Source: Chrysomallon squamiferum
Taxonomy: Eukaryota > Mollusca > Gastropoda > Neomphalida > Peltospiridae
NCBI GenBank assembly: GCA_012295275.1
Contig: CM022670.1
Location: 36,388,085-36,452,084 of the forward strand
DNA: 64,000 nt
Direction: 5' to 3'
In this document: positions 1 to 16,200 of the stretch, piece by piece
Layout of the letters: every line of letters begins with the position of its first letter
How positions within the stretch are numbered: the first letter of the stretch is position 1
Program-made: the position numbers and the translations under genes
The notes under the pieces: model-generated
Told to the model about the DNA's origin: nothing
Seen by the model: only the letters and a program-made list of their open reading frames with translations
Databases searched by the model: none

Positions 1-336
1 TAATGTTATAGACAAATCATTAAAATTCTGTTTTTATAAAATGTACAAGACAGCGTATCAATATTAAGGAGATAAATATTTTAGAAATCATTTTCTAATG
101 ATTGTTGCACAATGCTTTTCTGTCTGATGAATTATTTGATGTAATAATACAAACGGTGGATTTCATTCCTTAATGATTAAGAAAATAATAACTGAATACA
201 TTATAACCGCTGCAATAAATTTGTAGTATCAGTAATACTCTCTATATTGATTGTGCATTAATTCACTGACAGTAACTACTGGATCAAAAAGTTTTGTGTT
301 TTTTTTGTTGTTGTTGGTTTTTTTGTTGTTTTTTTT

Positions 337-3080
<2,744 letters not shown>

Positions 3081-3831
3081 TGTTTGCGCAGTCTTTCATT
3101 TTTTTTGTTTTCTTCTTCTGTGTATCAAGTACTTAACAATGTGATGTTACCTAATACATTATTTTAATCGACATCTGTAAATCAGTAAAAGTTTTAGCTT
3201 TAAGAAATCAATTAGGCTGTCGGTTACGTAGATGTAGTTCTGATGAGTCAGTTTTAGACAGGTCGTAAGTCATCATTTTGCCCCAGAGCCCGAGGATTAA
3301 GACGGATGAACACGTTTTGTAATTGATGGTGATAAGCACTAAGAAAGATTGATTGCTAGTGTCAGTCAGCTGTTTCTCTTAATCTAATTTTTATTGACTC
3401 TCAAACAACGTTTAATTGATAAATTAATCAGGGTTAGAACTTTAATGCAAAATATTTGCGATTATGATCTGCATTAGAAGTTATACATCCATATCGATAT
3501 GTTGACCAGCATCAAACGATCGAGGAAGTACGAACGTGACGAAATGAAATGATATTCTTTAGGCCAGTATTACTGAAAATTTAGGTATAAAATTATACCG
3601 ATAATAATAATTTTAATTCAAAATCGTCAGAGCCATGGGTAGCTTAGCCAAAAAGGCATAATAATGTTTAACATTACTTCACAAATGACACAATTTCACA
3701 TTTTGACCAATTACAAAGTCTTCCTAAGATTATGCTTGCAACTCGGCGATTCTCGAAAGCCATATGAGTCTAACCCGTCGTTACTGTTTTAGTTCAGTTG
3801 TTCCCGAATAACAACAACAAAATAAATTAAA

Positions 3832-3870
3832 ACACACACACACACACACACACAACACACACACACACAC

Positions 3871-3901
<31 letters not shown>
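3832..3901. repeat. Interrupted (CA)n microsatellite
   Basis: About 70 bp of CA dinucleotides broken by two AACA interruptions. Confidence 0.96.
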
Positions 3902-3903
<2 letters not shown>

Positions 3904-6330
3904 ACTTATATATATGTTATAAATATCATAATGTTATAATGTATTTAAAATAGTCTTGTGCATTTCATGAATGAATTTTCAGGTTTGTGATATATACTCA
4001 TAATGCCGTATCTAGGCAGTAAATAAATATGTTAAAAGTATTTAAGCATGTTGCGCTGTGTTATGAAACTGGAAGCCGTATTTTATAAGTGGTTCACGTG
4101 TTACTGTTACATATGGCCTCCAGATAAATCTCAGCCATTAGGATATAATTAATTTAATGATCTATACATATTATCACCCATACGAGTTAACTTCGGAAGA
4201 ATATTTTATGATTTTAAATTAAAATCAATTTAAATTAAATATATAATGTGCATTGCCATTAGAAATTTAAATTGTTATGTATAATGTCCGTCCCCTGTTG
4301 AACTGCATCGTATGATTTACGAGTTCTTTTTTTCATCCATCAAAATGTTGTTTATAAAGCCATGAAATATTTATTTGTAATTCTCTTCATAATTATTAAT
4401 AATCAGTGGAAAATAGTATGATGTTTACTTTTCAAATGTTACAAATTCATCTATGGATGGATACTCATATATATATATACACATTACTCCACCATAATAT
4501 CTGTGTATTGGTTTTTATAAATGGCTGCCTAATTTGAAGAACTTGACACTTAGTTATTGTTGTATGGTTTCCTTTGCAGTGGGAGGTTGATTTATAATAC
4601 ATAAATACAGGTGGTGATCTTATTTTATCCTGCGACTGTAGCGCATGCGCATAGAAACGGATCAATAGTCCGGATTAGTTTTGAATACTCCTGACTTAAC
4701 AAGTAACAGTGACCATGTAATATATTACTACTATAAGAAGTTCCTTACAAATGAATATACAATAATAAAAACTCATGGAAATGAATTAAACAAATACTTA
4801 AAACGATAAATGTTCAAAAAATACCAACAACAACAACAAATGCAAAAACAATAAAAAAATAATAATAATAATAATAATAATAATTAAAAAAAAATTAAAT
4901 TTAAAAAAAAAAAAAAACACCAACAGACAATAACTACATAGAAAAGCACATAAAAGGCTATAATTTTAAAATTATCAAACGGATGTTTCCTTCAAATTTT
5001 GAGTGAATAAAGAAAACAAATTGTTCTATCAACAATTTCAGATCTGATCAGTGTTTGTACTTGGCATTTATGCGACTGATTTAAAAGCTAATATGCAGCT
5101 GTGGTATTAAACTAGCAGTTGAACTAACACTCTAACAGTTTCACATCCAAAACGTGAATATCTACTAGTGAATCAGACACATATAGTAACATTTGTGATT
5201 TGATAGTTGTATTTTGATTTTGTACTTTTCAATTAATTTCAGATGACATTCTACATTTTGTTGCTGGACATTATATTAGGTCCAAGTATATTTCTTGAAT
5301 TTCTTTTTGTAACTTCGATTTTGAAATAAAATAATCTGGTTCAGTTATTAACAATGAAAGTGAAAAAAGAAGTATGAGTTAAAAGGCTGATTTTAAAATA
5401 TTGATCAATGCCTAACTTTCGTGGCGATATTAACTGGGCAAGATCGCCGGAAACCCTCAAGTTGAAAAGGTAAACCTCCAAAATTATTTTAATATATAAA
5501 GCATATTTGTTTTTTCATTCCTAAACAAAATAAAAGACTTATATATAATAAAATATCAAATCTGCCACACACACACACACAGGGGATGGTTACATGTATT
5601 GAACCCCCTAACTTCTGAACTTCATTGCTTAGAGCAGATGGAGACTGCAACGTCACAGAATTAGTAAAATAAAAAGGAAGGAAGGAATAAACATCAATTC
5701 AAAATAGCAAATTTATTGTGTCAGTTATACTGTCCAGAGCCTCATATAAGTTGATCGTGATTTTTGATCGCAGCATATCTGTCTGTGTCGACCCGGAAGT
5801 CAACTGAATGTCCATCCTCATCACTGATAGTATTCTGGCTATTTACGGCTCAATACAAGCATCGACCATACGGATTTGCTGGTAGTAGTTTCAAAGAGGT
5901 AAAAGGGTGTTAGTGGTGCTAAAGTCTGGTCCTTGTGGGGCACGGTGCTCTTCTCTCTGGGACCACGACTCAAATTCAGGTTCGGAATTTAAAGATCGGG
6001 GCGGAGCACAGTGCTGTTCAAGTTCGGGTTGATATCCAGGTTCGGTAGTGTTCGTTGCTGTTTTCACGATTGTGACTACATATGCACCTATATATAGCAT
6101 TATACACCTTCATAAATAGCCAAAAATTACATTTATATGGGCGAAATACGATTTTCCCTCATCTTTTTCACCTGGGTTGATCGTCTCCTATCTTTACTGT
6201 CATAAAATGCACGATGTCGACCGAGATATCACATAGCTGTGGCAAAACACCTTTCAAACAATCAGAGGCTGAGAAATGCCAGATGTTCAATATATTTACA
6301 CGTCCCCTATACACACACAATAATTTGATA

Positions 6331-6458
6331 AAAAAAAAAATAATAATAATAAAAATAAAAATGAATTCTCGAATAGGGTTATAAAAAAAAAAAAATAAAT
6401 AAATAAATAAATAAAATAAAATAAAATAAATAAATAAAAAAATAAAATAAAAAAATGA
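6331..6458. repeat. A-rich (AAAT/AAAAT)n low-complexity tract
   Basis: About 130 bp of A runs separated by single T bases, interrupted near 6360-6380 by a unique stretch. It abuts the candidate first exon at 6465-6536. Confidence 0.9.
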
Positions 6459-6464
6459 CTTAAC

Positions 6465-6536
6465 GAGATGGTGCCGAATTCGATCAAGAGCAGAGATAGA
6501 ATTCGCCGATAAACTGTACTGTGAGCTCGACGCCAT
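6465..6536 (-). CDS. Candidate first coding exon of an unidentified gene
   Basis: On the minus strand, CAAAATGGCGTC (a good Kozak and YY1-like start context) opens 24 codons, MASSSQYSLSANS followed by ISALDRIRHHL. They end exactly at a possible donor, CTC|GTTAAGT, in phase 0. The stretch is richer in CpG than the surrounding A-rich DNA. I could not find a second exon between here and the HtrL-family gene, and I do not recognise the peptide. It may be a real 5' exon, a relic, or chance. Confidence 0.27.
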
Positions 6537-8210
6537 TTTGAACACAACAATCGTCTGTCTGTAGTGACAGTTGTTATATTGGAAATAGCCGCTGCCCCGG
6601 TGAACATTATGCTTAGTCTAAAGTGTCATTCTAAAGGAAACTGGACACGCTTTCGAATGATACCAGAGATGTGGGATCTAAATTCACTGAATTACATCGC
6701 AGTTTAAGTTTGAAGCCGATTTTCGAGTTATTCTCGTCTTATTACATATCATTACAATTTGGGGTATGGCTTTCGCTGTTCATGCTCTATCGGCTGTGTT
6801 TAAAACATCCTGTTTTTAATACGGATTACAAATTCACTGAATAACTCATATACTTCAACAGCAAATCTTAATCTTTATTTCCACACAATTCTTAATGTTA
6901 CAGGTTGCTTGAAACCCGAGCTAAAACGTTAAAAAGCACCGATTGGAAATAATTAAATTTATCTAATTACTGAAATCTAAAATATTATTGGAATTTTATT
7001 AAATTTCCCTTGTTTTCGGCCCATTGTAAAACCATTTTTTTTTTATTTATTTTTTTTTTTTTAACGGTTTATTTGACAGTTAAGAGTAGTACACTGTAAG
7101 CGGAATGTAATAAAACTAATTAATTAAACTGTTATTTCTATTTTCCAATATACGAAAAATTGGGTCGGTGGCTCCGTAAACCGAGTTACCAAATACTTTC
7201 AGATTTCAGTTTCCTGATTAAACGTGGTATCACCCATAGTCTAATGAGCATTACAGATTAGATCATGAGGGCAAAAACCTAATCTTCTACTTTAAATCAA
7301 CTTCGAAAATTTTAGATGTGAAATTACATTAAGTTGGTAGGAACCTCATTTATGGGCATTCGACTGAAACTGGCACACTCACAAAAATGAAAAAAAAACA
7401 ACACCCCCAAACCCTCAAAAACTATTGATCCAAATTGATTTGACAATTCAGTGTTATAATAATAATAGGGCTAATATTAATACATCTATGGATTTTACAT
7501 GACAAATTTCAGCTGCCATACTTTTTTTAGTATTTTGAAATATTCATGTTATTTTCTTCAGTATTTTATCAACACCGCTTTGGGCTAAATTAGACTTAAA
7601 TACATTTTTGTTAGTTTAATAACAAATTACTTTTTAATACTAATATTTAAAAACCAATCTTTGCTAATAATGAAGTACAATAATAATAAACCTCCAAACA
7701 AACAAAAACATTTCATTCCTTTCTACTTGTTTACTTACGATGCCAAACAGTAAAGATAATATTACAGATAACTAGAAAGAAAAGACAAACAATATGAGAT
7801 ATATATTTCAACATTTATTATGCCTGTGAAACTAAAGTAACAAGTATTGCAGTTATTTTAATTCTATAATATCAAGAAATACTGTTGTCTTTTATTTACA
7901 AAATAATGTTGATTTGTTACTTCTTGTTTGGCAAAGAGTTCCTGTGTGTTGGTGATATTTACAGTGTGATTTAACATTCAAAATTCACTGAACCACCAAT
8001 CACAAAACTGCTTGCTACACAGCATAATAGGCACAACACTTTAGTGTTTGAAGTGATTTTTAAACTTCATAAATTTTTTTAATTATTATGGTTAAAAACA
8101 ACAATGTTAGGCATTTGACGTTGTCTGCCACTGAATAACAAACAATACCCATGCTTGGGTTCACACAATATAAACCAGCAGATTATTTTTTTAAAAACCC
8201 TCCCAAAAAA

Positions 8211-8241
<31 letters not shown>

Positions 8242-9794
8242 AATTACAAATGATAATCCAAATACTTATGAAACTATTGTTTTGATTGGTTTTGTTTATT
8301 GAACATTACATCAAGAGTTCAATGGAACATACCAATTTTAACATTTAAAATTTTTAGAACTCTCTTTTTTTTTTTTTTTAAATAATTTTAAATAAAATAA
8401 TGATAATGCACTAAATCCAGTAATTTAAAAAATATTTCAGTAATAACACACCCTTTTAGATAAGCCAGATAAATCCTTGTAGAATTAACATGAAATATTT
8501 ATAAATATCTTGAGTAAACACAAATCTTAGTCTAAAATTTTGATAAAATTTCATTTGCATAGCACAACAACCCTTCTACATTGCTAGCAAATAAATGATT
8601 CTCTTTTCCTAAAAGCAAAATACTAATTTCAAAAACAGGTTCCGACTGTTCTTATCTTGAAACATCTGCACTGAAAGACATGCTGACATAAAACACAGCC
8701 TGTAATCCTCATGCATCTGTCTGATGTTTTGAATGCTCACATTTCAATTTCAGATTAGTTCAAACTTCTGTTCGGAATCTCTAATATAAATAATGTGGGA
8801 GATATTTGTAATTCTAAGCCAAAGTCCAGTATTGTACACACCCAGTCTGTCTTAGCACATTATCTCATGTTTATTTTCACAATATATTTGTAATTTTTTA
8901 CGAATTAATATGAATCCACCTTTATACATTCTCAAAAGAGGTAATAATAATCTTCAAAATAGTTGTCTCTTTATATTCATATAAATATATTTATTACATA
9001 ACGAATAATAAAAATTAACACTGCCAACTTGATCTGAGTTTGGTGGAATGATTAAGTAAATTTTGTAAAGAATGCCAATCTGAGATTAAATATTACTTAC
9101 TACAAGATGATGGATATTATTTTTTTTTTTAAATTAAAGTAAATTTTTTTTTTTTTTATAATTTTTTTAAATTAAAAGTGAGGATATCAATAACATTCAC
9201 TACAATAACAGCATATTTGTTTTTGAATTATTATTTTTTAACATTGGATTGTCCCAAGTTCAAGATGTCTAGTTAAAGAAATGAGTAAGTAAAATATTTA
9301 AGACAGAATCGTATCTACAAGTCTGGAGTCAAATGTATCAGTTAAACACTTGAGTTAACAATAAAAATCACTCTTTGCTCCTGTTATTTTTTCACACCTA
9401 ATTCTATAATTAATGAATAATTACTTTCAAAGAATACAATCAAACATATTTAAAAATAGAATAAGTAAATAAAAATAATTATTAAAAAGTGCACAAAAGT
9501 TATGTTACACTGTCATCAAACCACCACCTGACAAATTTCAGTTGTGAAAATTCATTTCATTAACTGTTTTTCAGAATTTAAAAACAAATTAGTATCATTA
9601 TAAGAAAACAAATTATCTACAGAAATAATTATTTATTATTACTATTTTTTTTTTTTTTTTTTTTTCCTATCTACAAATTTAACTGGAGCTGAGAATATCA
9701 TTTTGTACAAATTTTTATTGTTTTAAATAACAAACAACAACAACAACAATAAAGTAATAACAGAATGTTGTGAGAAATATCACATTTCACTTAA
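6537..9794. other. Intergenic and probable PCF11 3' UTR, no gene seen
   Basis: A+T-rich DNA with A/T runs (7030-7063, 9119-9165, 9645-9665) and an (AAAT)n tract at 8208-8243. The part next to 9795 is likely PCF11 3' UTR. No coding pattern was recognised. Confidence 0.6.
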
Positions 9795-9911
9795 TTAGTC
9801 CTTAGCTTCTGTTTTAATAGCACCTGAGGGAACATCAGTTTTCACTGCTGAGGTTTGAGAGGCTGGCTCTGTTTTAACAGAGAGATCTGCTGAATGACTG
9901 AAGTAATTGCA
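9795..9911 (-). other. PCF11: PCF11 C-terminal tail, probable frameshift
   Basis: The frame of the last exon stops at 9842 after QPLKPQQ. Another frame downstream of about 9911 reads VKTEP, AVKTD, IKTEAKD and stops at 9795. It continues the IKQEP and VKQEP motifs found upstream in the other frame. The repeated hydrophobic-K-x-E/D pattern makes the second frame the better tail, so one base is probably missing between 9875 and 9911. Confidence 0.6.
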
Positions 9912-12900
9912 CTAGTCTGCTCACCACCGACTGATTCAGAAATTATCATTTCCACAGCAACTGGTTCTTGTTTCACAACAACAGAAGCAGCACTGTGAGG
10001 TATGTCACTGGCCAGTTCTGATTTAGCAGAAACATCAGCGTCTACAGGTTCCTGTTTAATCTCGACCGATGAAATGTCATTAGATTTTACAAGTTCTTTC
10101 TGCTGAATTTCTGGATTTTCGGTTTTCGAAATTTCGGACTTCTCTAAAAGAGTGCTCTGTGGCAAATTGACATCTTTAGGATCCTTCGACTCCTCATTCT
10201 TAATTTCTGATGACAAAGGATTAACACTGAGATCTGTCGTAGGAGTTGGGGTTGACTCCACAATGCCACCCTAAAAAGACAAAAGATAATATATACATCT
10301 TTTTTTAAATTTAACTTTTGAGAATGTAAAATGTTAAAATTTCTATTAATGCAAAAAAAAAAAAAAAAATGTAATTGATCAAATCCAGCAAATTTGCTGT
10401 TACACTGAATTTATGTGAGAAATGGATATCAATTTTTTTATAATTATTCAAAAGTAATCTAAATATAAAAACAGAAAATAAGAAGTGATAATGAAATCGA
10501 TTAATAAAATAAATTAAGAAAAAGTATTTTTCTAATAACCAATACTAAACAAAGCAGTTTTGAAATAAGTATAGCATGTGAAGAAAAACCAAAAAACTAC
10601 AAAATTTAATTTAAAAATGTGCTAAAACAAAAATAAGACTTCTTTAGTAAAATTAGCATGAATTAATAATAATAATAATATTAATAATAATAAATGATGT
10701 GTATAACTGGATATTGCATCACAAGAATGGAAATTTTGGAAAAAAAATATAATTAAATTAATGATATGTAAACATAATGAATTCAGCATCTTCAAATTAT
10801 ATCTATGAAATTTAGACATTAACCTCTTCACGTGCATCTTCATAGCAGACTGGGTGGTATATTTTGTTGTCAACTCTGATAGCATCTCTCAAATGCCAGT
10901 CTTCCTTTTCTTCATGCCAGTACTGATCAAATGGATCTCCACAAATACAGCAAATCTGAAGTATATTTAATATAATAAAACTACTTTGTCATAATGGATC
11001 TATGAAGTTATTATAAATAAATATTTTAATTAAATCTCAATGAATTATCGAATTTTTTTTTAAATACCGACAACTGTGAAAAAATTCATAACTACATTAT
11101 GTTTTTTTAAGAATGTATGTCTTACATGACAATGCATTATAACTTTATAAAAACATTTTCTTGTTCATATTTTCACTTGTATTATCTTTATCAGTACAAG
11201 ATAATTATGTTTCAGCAGCAAATATTGTTGGGAAATTTGTTTTTATTCTATATATTGTGTTGTTTTATCATTTATTAAACACTAATAATATACTCTACTA
11301 AATAAATTAGAAATAAAAAAAACAATGCAATCAGTTATAGTTCTTTAATAATTTATACATATTCTTTATTTCGTTTTTCTAAATTTCACTTGCTCTCAAA
11401 TGTTTCAAATTCTACTAATCTTCTTAAAAAGATGATTTGGGGTAGGAGCAATTGAAAAAAAATAAAAAAATAAAAAAATAAAAAAATAAAAAAAATAAAA
11501 TAAAAGTAATCAATAATTTACAAATCATTAAACTTACATCACCACCATCTTCATCTGATGCTGCTGGACATTGGTCAACAACGGAACCATGTGGCAGACT
11601 GACACTGACTGATGTTGATTCCATTGGTGTGTTCTGCATCATCTGCTCAAATATCTGACTGCGACCTGAAACAAACATTAACATTATTGTTAGATTTAAC
11701 TAAATGGCTTTTCCCATAAAATTTTACATGGAAGGAAAAAGATATTAAAAAAATATTTCTTCTGATTAATGATTTTTGTGTGAAGTGAATCAAACTATTT
11801 TGTGCAATAGGTTAAACTAATATTAATGAATGACCAACCTTTTTCTTCTGATTCTTCTATTTCTTGATACTGAATCCATTCCTGAAAATTGAAAAAAAAT
11901 TCATTAGAGATAAGAAAACAAATAAAATAAAATAAATTTCTTTACAATTAATGAATATAACTCTTTAATAATTATATCATTCTTCTCTTGGTTAAAACAT
12001 AAAATATTTGGAAAAAATCAAAGCATAATTAAGACATCTTAAAATAAGCAAATAATTTTTAAAAAAAAACCATTGTATAAACAAACAAACAAACAAAAAA
12101 CAACAACAATAGTTCAACTCACATTTATCTTAAAATACCAGTCTCGGTTTCGTGCCACCTTCAGGTCGTCCATGCCTCGTTTGTTTTTGCGGAAATGCCA
12201 ATCAAGATGTTCTCTGTATCTTTCTGTCTGAAGGAAACTAAAACGTTCCCCACATGAAGTGCACTGTAATCCTGTGTACAGCTCCTGAACTACACCCTTG
12301 TATGGTCTGTAAATAAAAATGACATTACCAGTGACTTATTTCTGAAAACGTTTTAAAAATATTTTATATAAAAAATTTAATGCAGCAATTACAATATACA
12401 TCACACTGACAGTAATCCCTTATTAATATTCAACAAGCAGGAAAGTGAATTTAGTTTGACATTTTTCATCTTTCAGTACTAATTTTTGAACAATGTTATT
12501 ACAGAATATAACCAAGGTAACAACATTTCTAATGAACGAACAGTTTCAAAGTATTGTGCAAAAAAAGCAATAATAATAATAATAATGGTAATAACAGTGC
12601 AGTTATCAGAAATTTGTATTATATATATATATATATATAATGTATTCTCATAAATTAATATTCAGATTCTCAATAGTGTAGAAAAAGGCAACATCTTCAA
12701 CAATTAATTTGTCAACATCGGAAGGACTTGGGGAATATTAAGTAAGTAACAAGTAATGAAAGTAAATGTATTGTATATGCTTTAATCATGAGAAAAATAA
12801 CTTAGAAAATGACATCAACTATAATCAGTAACATTTATCAACAGAAAATGTTTTGAAGCAAGGATACTTGTATTTAACCAAATTTAACGAAACAGATTAA

Positions 12901-13232
12901 CATACTACTAAGAATGAAAATAAATATTTAACTTACTTCTTGAAATCTTCAGGTTTGCTAAGTGAAAGAGGTGGAATCTTTTCGATAACTTCTTTCTTAA
13001 TTTCTGGCATCTGAAATTTAATTAATGTAATAAAATTCATTAAAAATACAAATATTTAGTAAAAAGCTGGAAAACATTTAACTGATGTACTTGATTGTAT
13101 CATCTCCATTCATTTAAAAAAAAAAAAAAATTCTTGCAAGTTTCTTTCGAGATAAGATAACTGCATTACTTATTAAAAAAAATTAAAAAAAAGGATTACA
13201 TACACTCAGAACAAATAAAAGATACAAAAAAA

Positions 13233-13263
<31 letters not shown>

Positions 13264-16200
13264 AAAACATTATGAAAAATTAATATATTCCAGTATCTGT
13301 TTGTACCTTGAATTTCTGGTCTTCTGTCTGTGAAGGTTCTTCAGTCTTCGTTTCTTCTTTTTTTTGTTTTCACTGGACTCGGCAGATTCTGGTTTCTTTA
13401 TGATGCCAGTTGCAAGAAGTTTTTGGAACAGTGAGTTGATATCGATTGGTGGGGCTGAGGCAGGTGTAGTGACTGCAAGTTATTACAATATAACAATTAT
13501 TTCTTTATGCTAAAATTTTATATCAGTTATATTCAACCACAAGCATGTAATTATTTTAATGTGATCTATTTATACAAGATAAAGTGTATTTTTATGAACT
13601 ACAATATATCACGTAATAAGATGATAAATTAGCTGTAAATATGAAATTCTAACATTACTGCTACTAATTTTTCTCCTTTATTAGAAACAACTTATTGTTA
13701 TTTTTAAAAACTTGTCTTCAAATTGTTTTGAAATGGAAAAATATTCAACATTCTGTAGCAGGATATTAAAGTTTTATTAAACAGAACTGCCAACTCACCT
13801 GCAGCAGGAATGATTGGACAGTACTGGTACCCCAAGTGTTGACGTAGTTGCTAGAGCTTAAAATAAAATATTAAGTCCCTTACATAACCACAGTCTTTAA
13901 ACTTTTTGAAAGATCATAATAAATATCAGTAAATCAAGTATGCTCTAGTAAGCCCAAAACAAAACTGCATTTATTGCCTGCACACCCCCACACTTAATTA
14001 AAAAATAATAATAATAGTAATAATATAGATAATAATAATATTAAATAAAAAGAATAAAATAGAAACTTACCATTTTGTTGAAGGAGACCACCAATTCCCA
14101 AGCCCCCCATACTGACAGGCAACAACTGCTGCTGAAGCTGCAGTTGATTCAAATTTTGAAGTCCAGCCATTATCATGCCAGGCATTTGTGACTGAATTTG
14201 CATCTGTTGTGAGACGAGTGGATTAAAGCCTTGCAGTCCAAGTCCTTGCTGCAAACCAGCTGCGCCAAGCTGAGGCATCATTCCTGCCTGTGGCATAGTT
14301 CCAGGCATTGCAAATCGCTGCTGCATGCCTTCAGAAACCATTGGTCCTCTTGGGCCTGATATCATACCATCTGGTCCTAGAGTTCTAGGACCTTGCATCA
14401 TAGGATTTGGTCCAGGTCCTCTAGGACCCTGCATCATGCTATCATGATTTGGTTCTACTGGCCTTTGAATATAGGCCTCAGGCCTGGGTCCAGCAGTTCT
14501 AACAGGACCTATCATTCTGTTTGGAACAGAGAAACTAGATTCCTCTAAGTGATGAATTCCTGGTGACCTGAATGCATGTTCTCTTGATGGCAAAGGAGTC
14601 TTCATCATTTCTTCATATCCTATTGGTATTTCATCAAGGATCTTAACTGTTGGGCAAGGCCCTTCCAATCTTCTGGAGTGAGTATTGTTGCCCAAGAGAA
14701 TTTCTCTAGGAACATTATCAAACTTCACTTCAAACCATTTTCCATCTATGATAATTTCATGAGCTGGACCACCAAAAGCAAGATAATGTGGTCTGTTTCT
14801 GATTTTAACCCTCACTGCATCATCCATTGGAACAACAAAAGGAAAGTCATCAATGTATACAGTTCTAGGTGGTCCATCAAATCGAATGCCATGAGGACGA
14901 CCTTTATAAATTACCACAGGTATTCTTCGGTCAAGTTTAAGTTCACAGAACTGACCATCTATTAAAATCTCCCTTGGCAGTGGATCAAACCTGATTTCAT
15001 GTTTTTTATTATTTAGTATTATTTCCCTCGGTGGACCTCCTAAAGTGCCCTTTTCCATTCTGTCCACCAATATCATCATATCTCTGCCATCTATTTGAAA
15101 TCCATAAGGTATGCCATCAATAATAATACGCTTTGGTGGAGCATCTATTCTCAATTCATACTGATGTCCATCAATCCAGAATGTTCTTGGCAGACCATGG
15201 AAAAAAAGTTTTACAATTTTACCATTTATGTTTACATCCTTCACAGGTTCACCAAACCTATACACTAATTTACCATCTATAATAACACCTCGTTTAACAG
15301 GATCTACATAGAGAACACAGGATCTTCCTGGACCTATTCTAATCTTTCTGGGCTGTCCTCCAACTTTAATTTCATATGGTCTTTTGTCAATCATAACTTC
15401 TTCCTGCATTTCAGCATTGGTCATTCCACGCATTGTAACCCAGCGAGGATCATCATATCTGTCAATATCAGATCTTGTGTCCTCTGGTTTGGAAATAGAC
15501 AAATTATGATAATCCTCACTAAAACTATCATATGGTGAATGTCTCGTGGTACATATCTGCTTTTGGAGGCCTTTTTTAGTAGGGAAATAAGGTCGAGGTT
15601 CATGGAAATTTCGTTCATCAAGAACATCATGCCTCTCTTCAATACCAAACTCAGGACAACGACCCTCATTTCTATGAGGAATGGGCCTCTGATCATATCT
15701 TTCCAGGTGGTGTCGTTCTGGGTGTCTGAGCATCTCACCCCTGGCTATATGTGACTCATGTCTGAAGTCATGATCAATGAATTCTGATGGTGGATGTCGA
15801 CGGAAATCACGATCCTCAGAGAAGTCCCTATCACTTGCCCAGTACCTTTCATCCCCATTGACAGGATTTGATTTCTATCAAAAGGCACTCTGAGATCCTT
15901 ATCCATTGGATGTCTTCCTGATTGTGGATAATTCTTTGATTCATTAAGCAGTGGATCTCTGTCAGATCTACCAGCAGGTATCCTGAGATCTTTATCAACA
16001 AGAACATTTGAATCTGAATCAACATCCATTTGCTGGTTTGGATGAACTGCGATTGCTTTTCTGAAATCTTTATCTTCATTTGACTTAGAATCCACACTAG
16101 TTATCTGCCTGGAATCAATATCTGTTGGAACTCTAGGATCAGTAATCATGGATGATTCTTTTTCCTTGCTAACTGGAACTGATATTTTTCCTTTTTTATT

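Larger units (their letters stand above)
3081..6464. other. Intergenic interval with no supported gene
   Basis: Upstream of the HtrL-family start. It contains a (CA)n tract at 3832-3901 interrupted twice by AACA, an AAT/A-rich stretch at 4850-4916, a short CA tract at 5571-5580, a G+C-richer patch at 5930-6060 (see findings) and an A-rich AAAT-type stretch at 6331-6458. Open frames at 4465-4665 and 5891-6100 (minus) lack recognisable domains. Confidence 0.6.

Noticed and set aside
14678-15754. Plus-strand open frames opposite PCF11 exon 6
   Set aside because: Complementary shadows of the conserved PCF11 coding strand.
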